From contig JAVVDU010000009.1 in the NCBI GenBank assembly GCA_032251515.1, positions 7,846-71,845 of the forward strand: a stretch of 64,000 bases of DNA, given 5' to 3'. The DNA is from Carthagonibacter sp032251515 (GTDB lineage: Bacteria; Gemmatimonadota; Gemmatimonadetes; Palauibacterales; Palauibacteraceae). The translations under genes were made by a program, and so were the position numbers. Under the pieces are notes generated by a model. The model had not been told where the DNA came from. It saw nothing but the letters and a program-made list of their open reading frames with translations, and did no database searches. Below are positions 8,936 to 17,168 of this stretch, piece after piece (the stretch's first letter is position 1; every line of letters starts with the position of its first letter).

Positions 8936-9505
8936 ATGCGGGAGAGACCGGAAGGGAGGTCGGCGACCTGGTCGCCGGCCTCCCGCGGTCGGCGGATGCG
9001 GCGGGTTCCTGCGGGGCCCGCCGCCCTCGTCTGTGCGGCGCTCTTCCTGGCGGCCGGGTGCGGAGAAGACCTGGCGGCCCGGTCGGGCCTCGAGAACGCG
9101 CGGTCGAGCGACCGGGCGGTCATCCAGGCGGCGCTCGACGCGCTGGCCGCGGGTGACCGGACGGCGATGGAGGCACTGCTGCTGACGCGCGAGGAGCACC
9201 GGACCCTGGTCTGGGACTCCCTGCCGGAGCGGCACACGTTCTCGTTCGACTACGTACGGTTGCTCACGGAACGGAACACCGGGAAGGCGATCTCGCGGGC
9301 CCTCGAGCGATACGCCGGCCAGCGCTTCGAGCTGCTGGACGTGACGTACGAGAAGGGGCGGGAGGTGTACGGCGACGTGACGCTGCACCGGGACGCCAAC
9401 ATCACGGTGCGCCGGCTCGACGACGGACAGGAGGGGACGATCCCCCTGGTGGACGTCCTGTTCGAGAGGAACGGCGGATGGAAACTGATGAACTACGTGG
9501 AGTGA
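8936..9505 (+). CDS. Small lipoprotein of the TonB receptor operon
   Basis: 189-aa protein with a lipobox (LFLAAGC) at about residues 36-42, a long Arg-rich n-region, and a C-terminal alpha+beta domain resembling NTF2-like folds (AIQAALDALAAGDRTAMEALL, then strands ending NGGWKLMNYVE). That pattern, a two-helix start plus a final strand reading GGWKL, is typical of NTF2-like lipoproteins. An alternative ATG at 8996 would give a more ordinary signal peptide. It follows the beta-helix lipoprotein by three bases and is surely co-transcribed with the receptor. It may be a third component of the uptake system; ligand unknown. Confidence 0.7.
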   Translation: MRERPEGRSATWSPASRGRRMRRVPAGPAALVCAALFLAAGCGEDLAARSGLENARSSDRAVIQAALDALAAGDRTAMEALLLTREEHRTLVWDSLPERHTFSFDYVRLLTERNTGKAISRALERYAGQRFELLDVTYEKGREVYGDVTLHRDANITVRRLDDGQEGTIPLVDVLFERNGGWKLMNYVE

Positions 9506-9654
9506 GTCGCGCGGCCCGCCTGGCGTGGCTGCGCCGCTACGTGCGGCGGCAGGTGGAGGGCCGCCTGTCCCTCGAGGAGCTCGCCAGTACCCGGGACCCG
9601 GACGGGGCGCGGACCCCCGCGCCCCGTTCTTCTTCCCCTTCTCCCTCCTCCTGA
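9502..9654 (+). CDS. Candidate 50-aa ORF coupled to lipoprotein gene
   Basis: A GTG at 9502 overlaps the stop of the preceding lipoprotein gene as GTGA, the coupling mode used throughout this window. It opens a 50-codon frame to the TGA at 9652-9654. The first half is a basic amphipathic helix (LAWLRRYVRRQVEGRLSLEEL); the second half is Pro/Ser-rich and looks unstructured. No family is recognised. It may equally be a chance frame, since the stretch lies in a convergent intergenic region before the M1 peptidase stop. Confidence 0.3.
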   Translation: MSRAARLAWLRRYVRRQVEGRLSLEELASTRDPDGARTPAPRSSSPSPSS

Positions 9655-9667
9655 GCGGGGTGCCGGA

Positions 9668-11659
9668 TCAGCGCTTCCAGGCGTCGTTCGACCTGTCGTC
9701 GTCGGGCAGCACGCCGCGCGGGTCCAGCTCCACGGCGGCCAGCACCCGTCCCGGCGGCCCGCGGAACACGTAGTCGGGCCCCAGCTTCCACATCTCCACC
9801 GGCAGGCGGAGGATGTCGGCGCCCCCGTCCGCCCAGGTGAGCCGCAGCTCCACCGGCATGAGCATCCGGCCGCGGCTGCGCAGGTGCACCCAGGCCGGCC
9901 GCTCCGCATCGCCGCCGCCCGGGTAGACGGCCTCCACGGCGTGATCGAGGCGGGCCGGCGTGAACAGCCAGCCGCGCCAGAACCAGTCCAGGTCTTCGCC
10001 CGTCGCGTCCTCCATGAAGCGCAGGAAGTCGGCCGGGCCGGGGTGCCGGAAGCTCCACGCCTGCGTGTACTCGGCGAACGCGCGGTCGAAGCGCTCCGTG
10101 CCCAGGACCTCGGTGCGCAGCAGGTGGAGCATCAGCGCGGGCTTGAAGTACGCAGCCCAGTAGAGGTCGTGCTGCTCGGTGGGCGGCAGGGCCATGGCCT
10201 GATCGGTCTCCGCCCGCGAATGGAGATCCCACTCTTCGAGCGGCTGGCGCGAGATCCAGTCGGCGTAGTCCTCGCCGGCGAAGAACTCTTCCACGGACCC
10301 GATGTCGATGAAGGTGTTGAACCCCTCGTCCATCCACGGGTGGCGCCGCTCGTTCGACGCCACGAGCATCGGATACCACTCGTGGCCGAACTCGTGCGTG
10401 AGGACCCAGTACAGGTCCTCCCGGTCGTCGTACCCGGGGACGAAGGTGAGCATCGGGTACTCCATCCCCTCGTTCGGTCCCTCCACGGTCGTGGCGTGCG
10501 GCCACGGGTAGCGGGCCAGGCGCTCCGAGAAATTGCGGATGGAGACGAGCGACATCCGGTTCGCCTCCTCCCACGATGTCGCCTCGGGCCGGTAGAAGGT
10601 CTGGATCCGGATCCCCTCCCACGAGCTCGCGTCCCAGCGGAAGTCGGGCGCCAGGGCGAACGCGAAGTCGCGGACGTCGTCGGCCGCGAACCTCCACGTC
10701 CGCGTCCCGGGCACCGGCCGGTCGCGCGCCGCGAGCGCTTCCTCGCGGGTGATCACCGCCACCGCCTGTTCCGACCCGTCCGCGCGGGCGAGCCGCTCGC
10801 GCTGCGCTGCGGTCAGCACTTCGTCCGGGTTCCGCAGCGTCCCGGTCGCCGTCACGACGTAGCCGGCCGGCACGGTGAGGTCGACCTCGAAGCGGCCGAA
10901 CTCCTGGTAGAACTCGCCGGCGCCGAGGAACGGGTCGACGTGCCAGCCACCCAGGTCGTCGTACACCGCCGCGCGCGGATACCACTGCGCCACCTGGAAC
11001 AGGGAGCCGTCGCGGCCCATCCGGCCGTATCCGTACTCGGGGAGCGGCCAGGTCCACGCCAGCTCCACGGCGACCGAGTCACCGGGCGCGAGGGGGGCGG
11101 GCAGGTCGACGCGCATCCGTGTACCTGCCGGGTGGACCGTTGCCGGGCGGCCGCCCACCGCGATGCGCTCCACGGTCATCCCCGCGCCGCCCCGGCAGCC
11201 GAAGTCGAACACGGCGTCGCCGAACCGGAGCGGCGGCTGGGCGAGCCGCGCCGTCACGCCTTCCGGGTCGCACAGGTTCGCGTCGATCTTCAGCCACAGG
11301 AACGGCAGCGCCTCGGGCGAGCGGTTGTGGTAGACCATCACGCCGCGGCCGGTGAGCAGGGGTCCGGCCGTGTCGAGGGTGGCCGCGAGCCGGTAGTCCA
11401 CGCGCTGCTGCCAGTAGTCCGGTCCCGGGCGCCCGGCTCCCGTGCGCAGCCGGTTCGCCGCCGGCAGGTCGAGGGGCCGGAACGGCGACTCCTCCGTCCA
11501 GCCCCGCGTCTCCGGCGGGTCCGGGTCCGAGCTCGTCGTCTGGGCCGGCGCCTTCGCCGCACCCGCGGCGACGAGCAGGGCGGCGAGCGGCAGGGCGACC
11601 GACGGCAGGGCGGCCGAACGGGCGCGGGGGTGGACGGTCGGGCGACGAGACGGGAACAT
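9668..11659 (-). CDS. Secreted M1-family aminopeptidase
   Basis: Zinc aminopeptidase of 663 aa that removes N-terminal residues from peptides outside the cytoplasm. There is a signal peptide over residues about 15-40 (ending APAQ). The substrate-anchoring motif is GMEYPM at 398-403 (GAMEN equivalent), and the zinc site is HEFGH at 422-426 with the distal ligand E445 in WMDEGF. The general base would be E423. The C-terminal part is helical followed by a short beta domain. Length and motifs fit the bacterial M1 group related to leukotriene A4 hydrolase-type enzymes. It is convergent with the lipoprotein genes and divergent from the antiporter gene. With the DPP IV gene at 25-27 kb it suggests growth on peptides. 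Confidence 0.93.
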   Translation of the reverse strand: MFPSRRPTVHPRARSAALPSVALPLAALLVAAGAAKAPAQTTSSDPDPPETRGWTEESPFRPLDLPAANRLRTGAGRPGPDYWQQRVDYRLAATLDTAGPLLTGRGVMVYHNRSPEALPFLWLKIDANLCDPEGVTARLAQPPLRFGDAVFDFGCRGGAGMTVERIAVGGRPATVHPAGTRMRVDLPAPLAPGDSVAVELAWTWPLPEYGYGRMGRDGSLFQVAQWYPRAAVYDDLGGWHVDPFLGAGEFYQEFGRFEVDLTVPAGYVVTATGTLRNPDEVLTAAQRERLARADGSEQAVAVITREEALAARDRPVPGTRTWRFAADDVRDFAFALAPDFRWDASSWEGIRIQTFYRPEATSWEEANRMSLVSIRNFSERLARYPWPHATTVEGPNEGMEYPMLTFVPGYDDREDLYWVLTHEFGHEWYPMLVASNERRHPWMDEGFNTFIDIGSVEEFFAGEDYADWISRQPLEEWDLHSRAETDQAMALPPTEQHDLYWAAYFKPALMLHLLRTEVLGTERFDRAFAEYTQAWSFRHPGPADFLRFMEDATGEDLDWFWRGWLFTPARLDHAVEAVYPGGGDAERPAWVHLRSRGRMLMPVELRLTWADGGADILRLPVEMWKLGPDYVFRGPPGRVLAAVELDPRGVLPDDDRSNDAWKR

Positions 11660-11714
11660 GGGACCTCCGAGGAAGCCGTGGCGCTCGGGCGCGGGGCGCG
11701 CCCCCGGTACGGGG

Positions 11715-11744
11715 AATCTGGCGCGCCCACCCCTCGAATCTCAA
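11715..11744 (-). promoter_or_regulatory. Possible promoter of the M1 peptidase gene
   Basis: Minus strand TTGAGA (11744-11739) and CAGATT (11720-11715) with an 18-base spacer, in the 99-base divergent region between the M1 peptidase and antiporter genes. The -10 is a weak match. The predicted start would leave a leader of about 50 bases. Confidence 0.35.
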
Positions 11745-11758
11745 GCCGGAGCCGGGCC

Positions 11759-13309
11759 ATGCAGCGAGACAGCGGTCGGGGCGGTCGGAAGCGGACCGTC
11801 CGCACAGCGGCCGTCGTCGGGGCGGCGGCCCTCGCGGCGCTCGCCCTGTGGACCGGCGGGATGGGCCGCGTGGAGGCCGGCGGGCACGCCGGCGCGTGGT
11901 CCCTCGTGCCGCCCGTGGCGACGCTGGTGCTCGCCTTCGCCCTGCGCGAGGTCGTGGCCGCCCTGTTCGTGGGCATCGTCCTGGGCGGCGTGATCGCCGG
12001 GCGCCCGAACATCGTGCAGGAGTTCCTGCTCCCCTCGGTGGGGTCCTCCTCCTACGCGCTGATCCTCCTCGTCTACCTGTGGTCGCTGGGGGGGCTGATC
12101 GGGCTGTGGACGCGCACGGGGGCGGCCGCCGCGTTCGCCGAGCGGGCCGCGGCGCGGGTAGTGCGGGGGCCGCGCTCGGCGAAGTTCTTCGCCTGGACGA
12201 TGGGCCTCGTGTTCCACCAGGGGGGGACGGTGAGCACGGTCCTCACCGGCGCCACGGTGCGCCCGGTCGCCGACGCCCACCGCGTCTCCCACGAGGAGCT
12301 GTCCTACCTGGTCGACTCCACGGCCTCGCCGGCCGCCACGGTGATCCCGTTCAACGTGTGGCCGATCTACGTCGGGGGACTGGTGGCGGGCACGGTGCCC
12401 GTGCTGGCCGACGAGCAAGCGGGCATCGCGATGTTCTTCCGCGCCATCCCGCTCAACTTCTACGCCTGGATCGCCCTGCTGCTGGGGCTCCTGTTCGCGT
12501 GGGACCGCCTGCCGCTGCTGCCGGGCCGGCGCATGCGGGAGGCCCGGCGCCGGGCCCGCGAGACGGGGGCCCTGGACCGGGAAGGGTCCGCGCCGCTCGC
12601 CTCCCCGGAGCTCACCCGCCTGCGCGTGCCGGACGGGTACGAGCCGTCGCCGTGGGGGTTCCTGCTCCCCATCGGCACCCTGCTCGCCGTGGCGATCGGC
12701 CCCTTCGCGTGGAGCTTCTTCGTGCTCGGCCGGCGCGAGGCGCCGCCCCTGCCGATCGCCGAGGCGTTCGTGCTCGCCCTGCTCGTGGCGATGGGCACCG
12801 CGCTGGCCCGCGGCATGGCGTGGCGGGACGTGGTGGACGGGTTCATCTCGGGCTGCAAGGGCGTCACGATCGGGGCGGTGGTGCTGGCGCTCGCGGTGAC
12901 CCTGAAGTCCGTGACGGACGCCGTGGGCACGGCCGTCTGGCTCGTCGAAACGGCCGGACCGTGGATCCCGCCGGTCGTCCTGCCGGGCGCGCTGCTCGGA
13001 CTCACGATGTTCGTGGCGTTCTCCACCGGCACGTCGTGGGGCACGTACGCCGTGCTGTTCCCCGTGGCGATGCCCCTCGCCTGGAGCGTGCAGCCAGATC
13101 CCGGGTTCCTGTCGCTCTGCTTCGCGGCGGTCACCGGCGGGGCGGTGTTCGGTGACCAGTGCTCGCCGATCTCCGACACGTCGATCCTGTCGTCGCTCGC
13201 CACGGGCTGCGACCTGATGGACCACGTGCTCACGCAGCTCCCGATGGCCCTGTTCGCCGCCGGCGCCGCCGCCGTCCTGTACACGCTGCTGGCCGCGTTC
13301 CCGGGGTGA
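11759..13309 (+). CDS. NhaC-family Na+/H+ antiporter
   Basis: Inner-membrane sodium/proton antiporter, 516 aa from the ATG at 11759 with CCGGAG upstream. About 11-12 membrane segments are visible, with the family pattern FHQGGTVSTVLTGATVRPVADAHRVS in the first half. Near the C-terminus are GTSWGTYAVLFPVAMPL and GGAVFGDQCSPISDTSILSS, the NhaC signature with acidic and polar residues in otherwise hydrophobic helices. Length is slightly above typical NhaC because of a charged loop (REARRRARETGALDREGS) in the middle. The gene is transcribed away from the M1 peptidase gene and is followed by a promoter for the next gene, so it is probably a single-gene unit. It suggests life in salty surroundings. 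Confidence 0.9.
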   Translation: MQRDSGRGGRKRTVRTAAVVGAAALAALALWTGGMGRVEAGGHAGAWSLVPPVATLVLAFALREVVAALFVGIVLGGVIAGRPNIVQEFLLPSVGSSSYALILLVYLWSLGGLIGLWTRTGAAAAFAERAAARVVRGPRSAKFFAWTMGLVFHQGGTVSTVLTGATVRPVADAHRVSHEELSYLVDSTASPAATVIPFNVWPIYVGGLVAGTVPVLADEQAGIAMFFRAIPLNFYAWIALLLGLLFAWDRLPLLPGRRMREARRRARETGALDREGSAPLASPELTRLRVPDGYEPSPWGFLLPIGTLLAVAIGPFAWSFFVLGRREAPPLPIAEAFVLALLVAMGTALARGMAWRDVVDGFISGCKGVTIGAVVLALAVTLKSVTDAVGTAVWLVETAGPWIPPVVLPGALLGLTMFVAFSTGTSWGTYAVLFPVAMPLAWSVQPDPGFLSLCFAAVTGGAVFGDQCSPISDTSILSSLATGCDLMDHVLTQLPMALFAAGAAAVLYTLLAAFPG

Positions 13310-13339
13310 GGTACGGGTGTCGACGCCGCCCCGGACGCC

Positions 13340-13368
13340 GTGACAGGACTTCCGACCCGTGGTACAAT
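13340..13368 (+). promoter_or_regulatory. Sigma70-type promoter upstream of the FabL-like gene
   Basis: GTGACA (13340-13345) and TACAAT (13363-13368), spacer 17 bases: five of six matches in each box. Predicted start near 13375, leaving a leader of about 75 bases before the TTG start at 13452. Its position rules out the longer reading frame that begins within the promoter. Confidence 0.7.
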
Positions 13369-13451
13369 CGGACGGACACGGTCCGGCCCCGGCCGGCCGG
13401 ACCCGGGAGCCGGCCGGCGGCCGGAAGGCGGGCAACGGAGGAGGAGGCGCC

Positions 13452-14255
13452 TTGAGCGACGGCGCGGACAGGTGGGTCCTGATTCTCGGCGCGTCCAGCG
13501 GCTTCGGCGAGGCCGCGTGCCGGGAATTCGCGCGGGCGGGCTACGACATCCTCGGCGTCCACCTGGACCGCCGGGCCGGTCTGAAGCACGTGGAGGAATT
13601 GAAGGCCGAGCTCGAGGCGGACGGTCGCCGGGCCCGCTTCTTCAACATCAACGCGGCGAGTCCCGAGAAGCGCGACCAGGTGCTGGACGCGGTGGCGTCG
13701 GACTGCGGGCCGGGATCCGTGCGGGTGCTGCTCCACTCTCTGGCGTTCGGGACGCTCCGGCCGTTCATCGCCGCCGATCCGGCCGAGACGATGTCGTCGG
13801 AGCAGATGGACATGACGCTCACCGTGATGGCGCACACGCTCGTGTACTGGACGCAGGGCCTCGTGGCGCGCGGACTGATGGCGCGCGGCGGCCGGATCTA
13901 CGCCATGACCAGCTCGGGCGGCGACCGCGTGATCCCCGCCTACGGGGCCGTGTCGGCCGCCAAGGCGTCGCTCGAATCGCACTGCCGCCAACTCGCCCTG
14001 GAGCTGGCGCCGCACGGAATCACCGCCAACGCGATCCGGGCGGGCGTCACCGACACGCCCGCCCTGCGCAAGATCCCGGGCGCGGCGCGGATGATCGACG
14101 ACGCGATGCGCCTGAACCCGTACGACCGGCTCACCACGCCGGAGGACGTGGCCCGCTGCCTCGTGGCGCTGGCCGACGAGGGGACGTACTGGATGACGGG
14201 CAACACGATCCGGGTGGACGGCGGGGAGGACTTCGTCCTCGCGGGCCCCGCCTGA
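13452..14255 (+). CDS. FabL/FabI-like enoyl-ACP reductase (SDR family)
   Basis: 267-aa short-chain dehydrogenase/reductase, starting at TTG with a strong GGAGGAGG nine bases before it. The nucleotide-binding motif is GASSGFG (13-19). The catalytic pair is Y164 and K171, spaced Y-x6-K; that spacing marks enoyl-ACP reductases of the FabI/FabL type rather than ordinary SDRs, which have Y-x3-K. The C-terminal half (LELAPHGITANAIRAGVTDT, then DEGTYWMTGNTIRVDGG) fits FabL. The likely role is the last reduction of fatty-acid elongation using NAD(P)H. The upstream in-frame sequence overlaps a promoter and is rejected as coding. The nitrilase gene follows across an assembly gap. Confidence 0.8.
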   Translation: MSDGADRWVLILGASSGFGEAACREFARAGYDILGVHLDRRAGLKHVEELKAELEADGRRARFFNINAASPEKRDQVLDAVASDCGPGSVRVLLHSLAFGTLRPFIAADPAETMSSEQMDMTLTVMAHTLVYWTQGLVARGLMARGGRIYAMTSSGGDRVIPAYGAVSAAKASLESHCRQLALELAPHGITANAIRAGVTDTPALRKIPGAARMIDDAMRLNPYDRLTTPEDVARCLVALADEGTYWMTGNTIRVDGGEDFVLAGPA

Positions 14256-14465
14256 GCGGGCCCTCCCCCAGCGTGCCTCCGCCGAACGCGCCCGTCCCGC
14301 CCGTCCCGCCNNNNNNNNNNNNNNNNNNNNNNNNNNNNNNNNNNNNNNNNNNNNNNNNNNNNNNNNNNNNNNNNNNNNNNNNNNNNNNNNNNNNNNNNNN
14401 NNNNNNNNNNGCGGGCCCTCCCCCAGCGTGCCTCCGCCGAACGCGCCCGTCCCGCCCGTCCCGCC
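14256..14465. repeat. 55-base direct duplication flanking an N gap
   Basis: Bases 14256-14310 and 14411-14465 are identical over all 55 positions and abut the 100-N gap on both sides. This is the pattern left when two contigs that overlap by one assembly k-mer are scaffolded without merging. The true distance between the flanking genes is therefore probably 155 bases shorter than shown. Confidence 0.9.
14311..14410. other. Assembly gap (100 N)
   Basis: A run of exactly 100 N between the FabL-like and nitrilase genes. The identical flanks suggest that nothing is missing here. Reading frames crossing it are not real. Confidence 0.95.
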
Positions 14466-14529
14466 GCCCGCCCCGACCGATCCGGGCGGACGGCCGGCCG
14501 GACGGTCGGGCGCAGCGGCGGGCGGCGCG

Positions 14530-15381
14530 GTGCGGGTGTGCGCCGTGCAGCTCGCCCCCGTCCTCGGCGACCCGGACGCCAACGCGGACCGCATCGCGCG
14601 GGAGATGGAGGCGGCGGCGGAGGCCGGGGCCGCCCTGGCCGTGTTTCCCGAGGCTTCGCTCTCGGGCTACGTGTTCGCGTCCCGGGCGGAGGCGGCGGAT
14701 GCCGCGGTCACCGAGGACTCCGCGCCGTTCCGCCGCGTCGAGGAGGCTTCCCGTGACCTCGGCCTGCACGCCGTGTTCGGCGGCGTGGAGCGGGACGGGG
14801 CGCGGCTGTTCAACACCGCCTGGCTCACCGGGCCCGGCGGGCCGCCCCGCCGCTACCGGAAGCTCCACACCCTGTGTCTCGGACTGGACCGGTTCATCGC
14901 GCCGGGCGACCTGGCGCTCCGTCCCTGGGACCTCCCGTGGGGACGGATCGGGGTCCACATCTGTTACGACGGGACGTTTCCCGAGACGGCGCGGGCCCTG
15001 AAGCTGGGTGGCGCGCAGCTCCTCGTCCTGATCACGAACTGGCCGCTGCTCGCCCTGAAGCGCGAGCAGGTGCGGATCCGCGCCCTGGAGAACCACGTGT
15101 TCCACCTGGCGGTGAACCGGGTCGGAACGGAGCGGGGCGTCACCTTCCCCGGCGGGAGCCTGGCGGCGGGCCCGCGCGGCGAGCTGCTCGCCGAGGCCGG
15201 GGGAGGGGAAGAGCGGTTCCTGCTGGACCTCGACCTGCCGGACGCGGACGAGAACCACGTCGTGGTGCGGCCGGGTGAGTACGAATTCGACTACGTGGCG
15301 GACCGGCGCCCGGACGCGTACGGGGCCCTCGTCGAGGGGCCGCCGACGGGCCGGCCGACCGGCGGGCGGCAGGCGGGATGA
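14530..15381 (+). CDS. Nitrilase-superfamily carbon-nitrogen hydrolase
   Basis: Amide or nitrile hydrolase of 283 aa from the GTG at 14530. The catalytic triad is visible: E41 in VFPEAS, K111 in RRYRKLHT, and C145 in GVHICYDGTFPE. The C-terminal segment (RPGEYEFDYVADRRPDAYGAL) is that of the amidase/beta-ureidopropionase-like branches rather than true nitrilases. The substrate cannot be told. The start is uncertain: an in-frame GTG at 14428 lies in the duplicated flank of the gap and would add a Pro-rich tail unlike the family, so the later GTG, directly before the first beta-strand VRVCAVQLAP, is preferred. It may be co-transcribed with the FabL-like gene. Confidence 0.85.
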   Translation: MRVCAVQLAPVLGDPDANADRIAREMEAAAEAGAALAVFPEASLSGYVFASRAEAADAAVTEDSAPFRRVEEASRDLGLHAVFGGVERDGARLFNTAWLTGPGGPPRRYRKLHTLCLGLDRFIAPGDLALRPWDLPWGRIGVHICYDGTFPETARALKLGGAQLLVLITNWPLLALKREQVRIRALENHVFHLAVNRVGTERGVTFPGGSLAAGPRGELLAEAGGGEERFLLDLDLPDADENHVVVRPGEYEFDYVADRRPDAYGALVEGPPTGRPTGGRQAG

Positions 15382-15384
15382 ACT

Positions 15385-15416
15385 CCTCCCGCGCGGCCGT
15401 CGGGACGCGCGGGAGG
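15385..15416 (+). terminator. Hairpin terminator after nitrilase gene
   Basis: An 11-base perfect stem (CCTCCCGCGCG at 15385-15395, CGCGCGGGAGG at 15406-15416) with a 10-base loop starts three bases after the nitrilase stop. There is no U-run, as is common in GC-rich genomes. It lies between convergent genes and could act in both directions. Confidence 0.55.
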
Positions 15417-15476
15417 ATCGAACGGATCTCGGCGGGCGGGCGTCAGCGTGTGGTCACCCGCGCGCCCTCGCCGCCT

Positions 15477-15845
15477 TCAGGCGAGGAAGGACCGGCAGCC
15501 CGGCAGCCGCTCCTCCAGCGTGGGCGCGGGGAGCGGCGGGCATCGGAGAGGGGGCGGCATGACCTCCGGCCGCTCCAGGCGGATCTCCGGCGGAACGGCG
15601 TGCGGCGCGACGTCGGGGGGCGCGACCACGAGTCCCTGCAGGCCGACAGCCTGCGCGGCCGGGACTGCCTCGTCCGGCTCCAGGGCGGCGTCCGGCGTTT
15701 CCTCGACCACAGCGGGAACCTCCGCCTCCGCCTCGGCGGGAAGTCCCGCGCCGGCGATGACCTGCACGGCGCGGCCCGCCAGGGACAGCGCCGCCAGCGT
15801 TCCCAGCATTCCCACGATCTCCCGGATCTCCGGCCGCCCGATCAT
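15477..15845 (-). CDS. Hypothetical protein, one membrane segment, 122 aa
   Basis: Not recognised. ATG start with GGGAGAGCAG upstream. Residues about 10-33 (IVGMLGTLAALSLAGRAVQVIAG) form one hydrophobic segment; the rest is an Ala/Glu/Pro-rich, low-complexity tail with no motif. It could be a small anchored protein or a poorly conserved ORF. The 150 bases between it and the Asp-box gene upstream show no clear promoter. Confidence 0.4.
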   Translation of the reverse strand: MIGRPEIREIVGMLGTLAALSLAGRAVQVIAGAGLPAEAEAEVPAVVEETPDAALEPDEAVPAAQAVGLQGLVVAPPDVAPHAVPPEIRLERPEVMPPPLRCPPLPAPTLEERLPGCRSFLA

Positions 15846-15995
15846 CGCTCTGCTCTCCCGTTCCCGTCCGGTCGTCGAGGCCGTCGCGTACCGCCCGTGT
15901 TCGCTTCCTTCGACAGGCGAAGGGCCCCGATGGTTGACCGACCGTACGGAAGAGGGCGAGCGCGGGTTTCAGGCCGGCGTCCGGTTTCCCGCCCG

Positions 15996-17168
15996 TCAGG
16001 GCAGCTCCACCCGCGCGATCCGGCCCTCGGGTCCCACGATCCACCCGGCACGCCGCGACGCGAAGCCGAGGCCCCACCACGCGCCGTCGGCGAGAGCGGT
16101 CCAGGAGAGGCCGCCGTCCCGCGTCAGGTCGGCGCCGCCGGGACCGACGGCCACGGCGAGCGGCGGGTCGGTGCCCGGGACCCAGGCCGCGCCGTACGCG
16201 GCGCCGGGAAACCGCAGACGCCCGCCCTCGCTCCAGGTGAGCCCCCCGTCGGTCGACAGCGCCACGTTCGCCGTCCGCTCGTCCGGCCGGCGGAGGTCGC
16301 CGCCCACCGCGAGCCCGCGCGACGCGTCGAGGAAGGCGACCGAGGTCAGCCCGGCCGCCTCGCCGGCGACGACCGGGGCGGGAGCGCCCGCCCACGACGC
16401 GCCGTCGTCCGTCGAGGCGAGGACGCGGGCCGGCTCGCCGTTCCCGGTGGCGATCCAGGCGCGGCCGTCCGGGCCCGTGGCCACGCAGGTGCCGCTCGCC
16501 GCGAAGCCGCCCTCGCCGGGCCGCGCGGCGGGGAGGTCGGAGGGGGGGACGAGCTCCCAGGTCGCGCCCGCGTCGGCGGTGCGCAGCACCCGCAGGACGC
16601 CGCCCACGGCATCCCCGTAGGCGAGGCCGCGCCGCGCGTCGAAGAAGTCCAGGCAGTCGTAGAAGCCCACCGGCTCGGGGTTCGTCCACTGGAGCTTCCA
16701 CGTCGCGCCGCCATCGGTGGTGCGGTAGATGCGCGACAGCTCGCCCGGGCCCGCGGAGAGGAGCCACGCCGAGTCGGCCGAGATCGCGTGCACGTCCCGG
16801 AACTGGAGGGTGTCGGCGCCCGGGACGACCCCGCCCGTCCACGTCGCGCCGCCGTCCAGGGTGTGCAGCCACACTCCGCCATGGCCGCTCACCCAGGCGA
16901 CGCGCTCCGACACGGCGCTCACGGCCTGGAGCAGCACGTCCACGCCGCTCTCCTGAGGTACGACCCGGAACGTCGCGCCGGGGGCGGCGGCCGGGGCGGG
17001 CTGCTGGGCAGCGGCGGGACCGGCCGCGAGGAGGAGGGCCACGACGGCGGCGGACCGGCGGGCCGCCGCCAAGCGACGCGGACCGTGCGCCCCGGATGCG
17101 CGAAGGGCCCGCCGTGGCGGGCCCCGGAGCGCGTCTTCCGGCCGGCGGATCACAGCTTTTCCGCCCAC
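15996..17168 (-). CDS. Asp-box (BNR) beta-propeller protein, Ycf48-like
   Basis: Exported protein of up to 390 aa with a signal peptide ending PAAAQQ at about residue 55. The body is a beta-propeller built from repeats that each carry an Asp-box: TLDGGATW, TTDGGATW, TADAGATW, STDDGASW, STDGGLTW and TRDGGLSW, six in all. Such proteins include sialidase-like folds and Ycf48/HCF136-type assembly factors; nothing here shows an enzyme site, so a binding or assembly role is more likely. The first 19 bases overlap the end of the superoxide dismutase gene, and the long Arg-rich n-region suggests the true start may be further in. It is probably translated from the sod transcript. Confidence 0.75.
   Translation of the reverse strand: MGGKAVIRRPEDALRGPPRRALRASGAHGPRRLAAARRSAAVVALLLAAGPAAAQQPAPAAAPGATFRVVPQESGVDVLLQAVSAVSERVAWVSGHGGVWLHTLDGGATWTGGVVPGADTLQFRDVHAISADSAWLLSAGPGELSRIYRTTDGGATWKLQWTNPEPVGFYDCLDFFDARRGLAYGDAVGGVLRVLRTADAGATWELVPPSDLPAARPGEGGFAASGTCVATGPDGRAWIATGNGEPARVLASTDDGASWAGAPAPVVAGEAAGLTSVAFLDASRGLAVGGDLRRPDERTANVALSTDGGLTWSEGGRLRFPGAAYGAAWVPGTDPPLAVAVGPGGADLTRDGGLSWTALADGAWWGLGFASRRAGWIVGPEGRIARVELP

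Noticed and set aside
13340..15001. Open frames running through the first N gap
   Set aside because: The gap contains no sequence information, and the frames are Arg/Pro-rich mirrors of the FabL-like and nitrilase genes.
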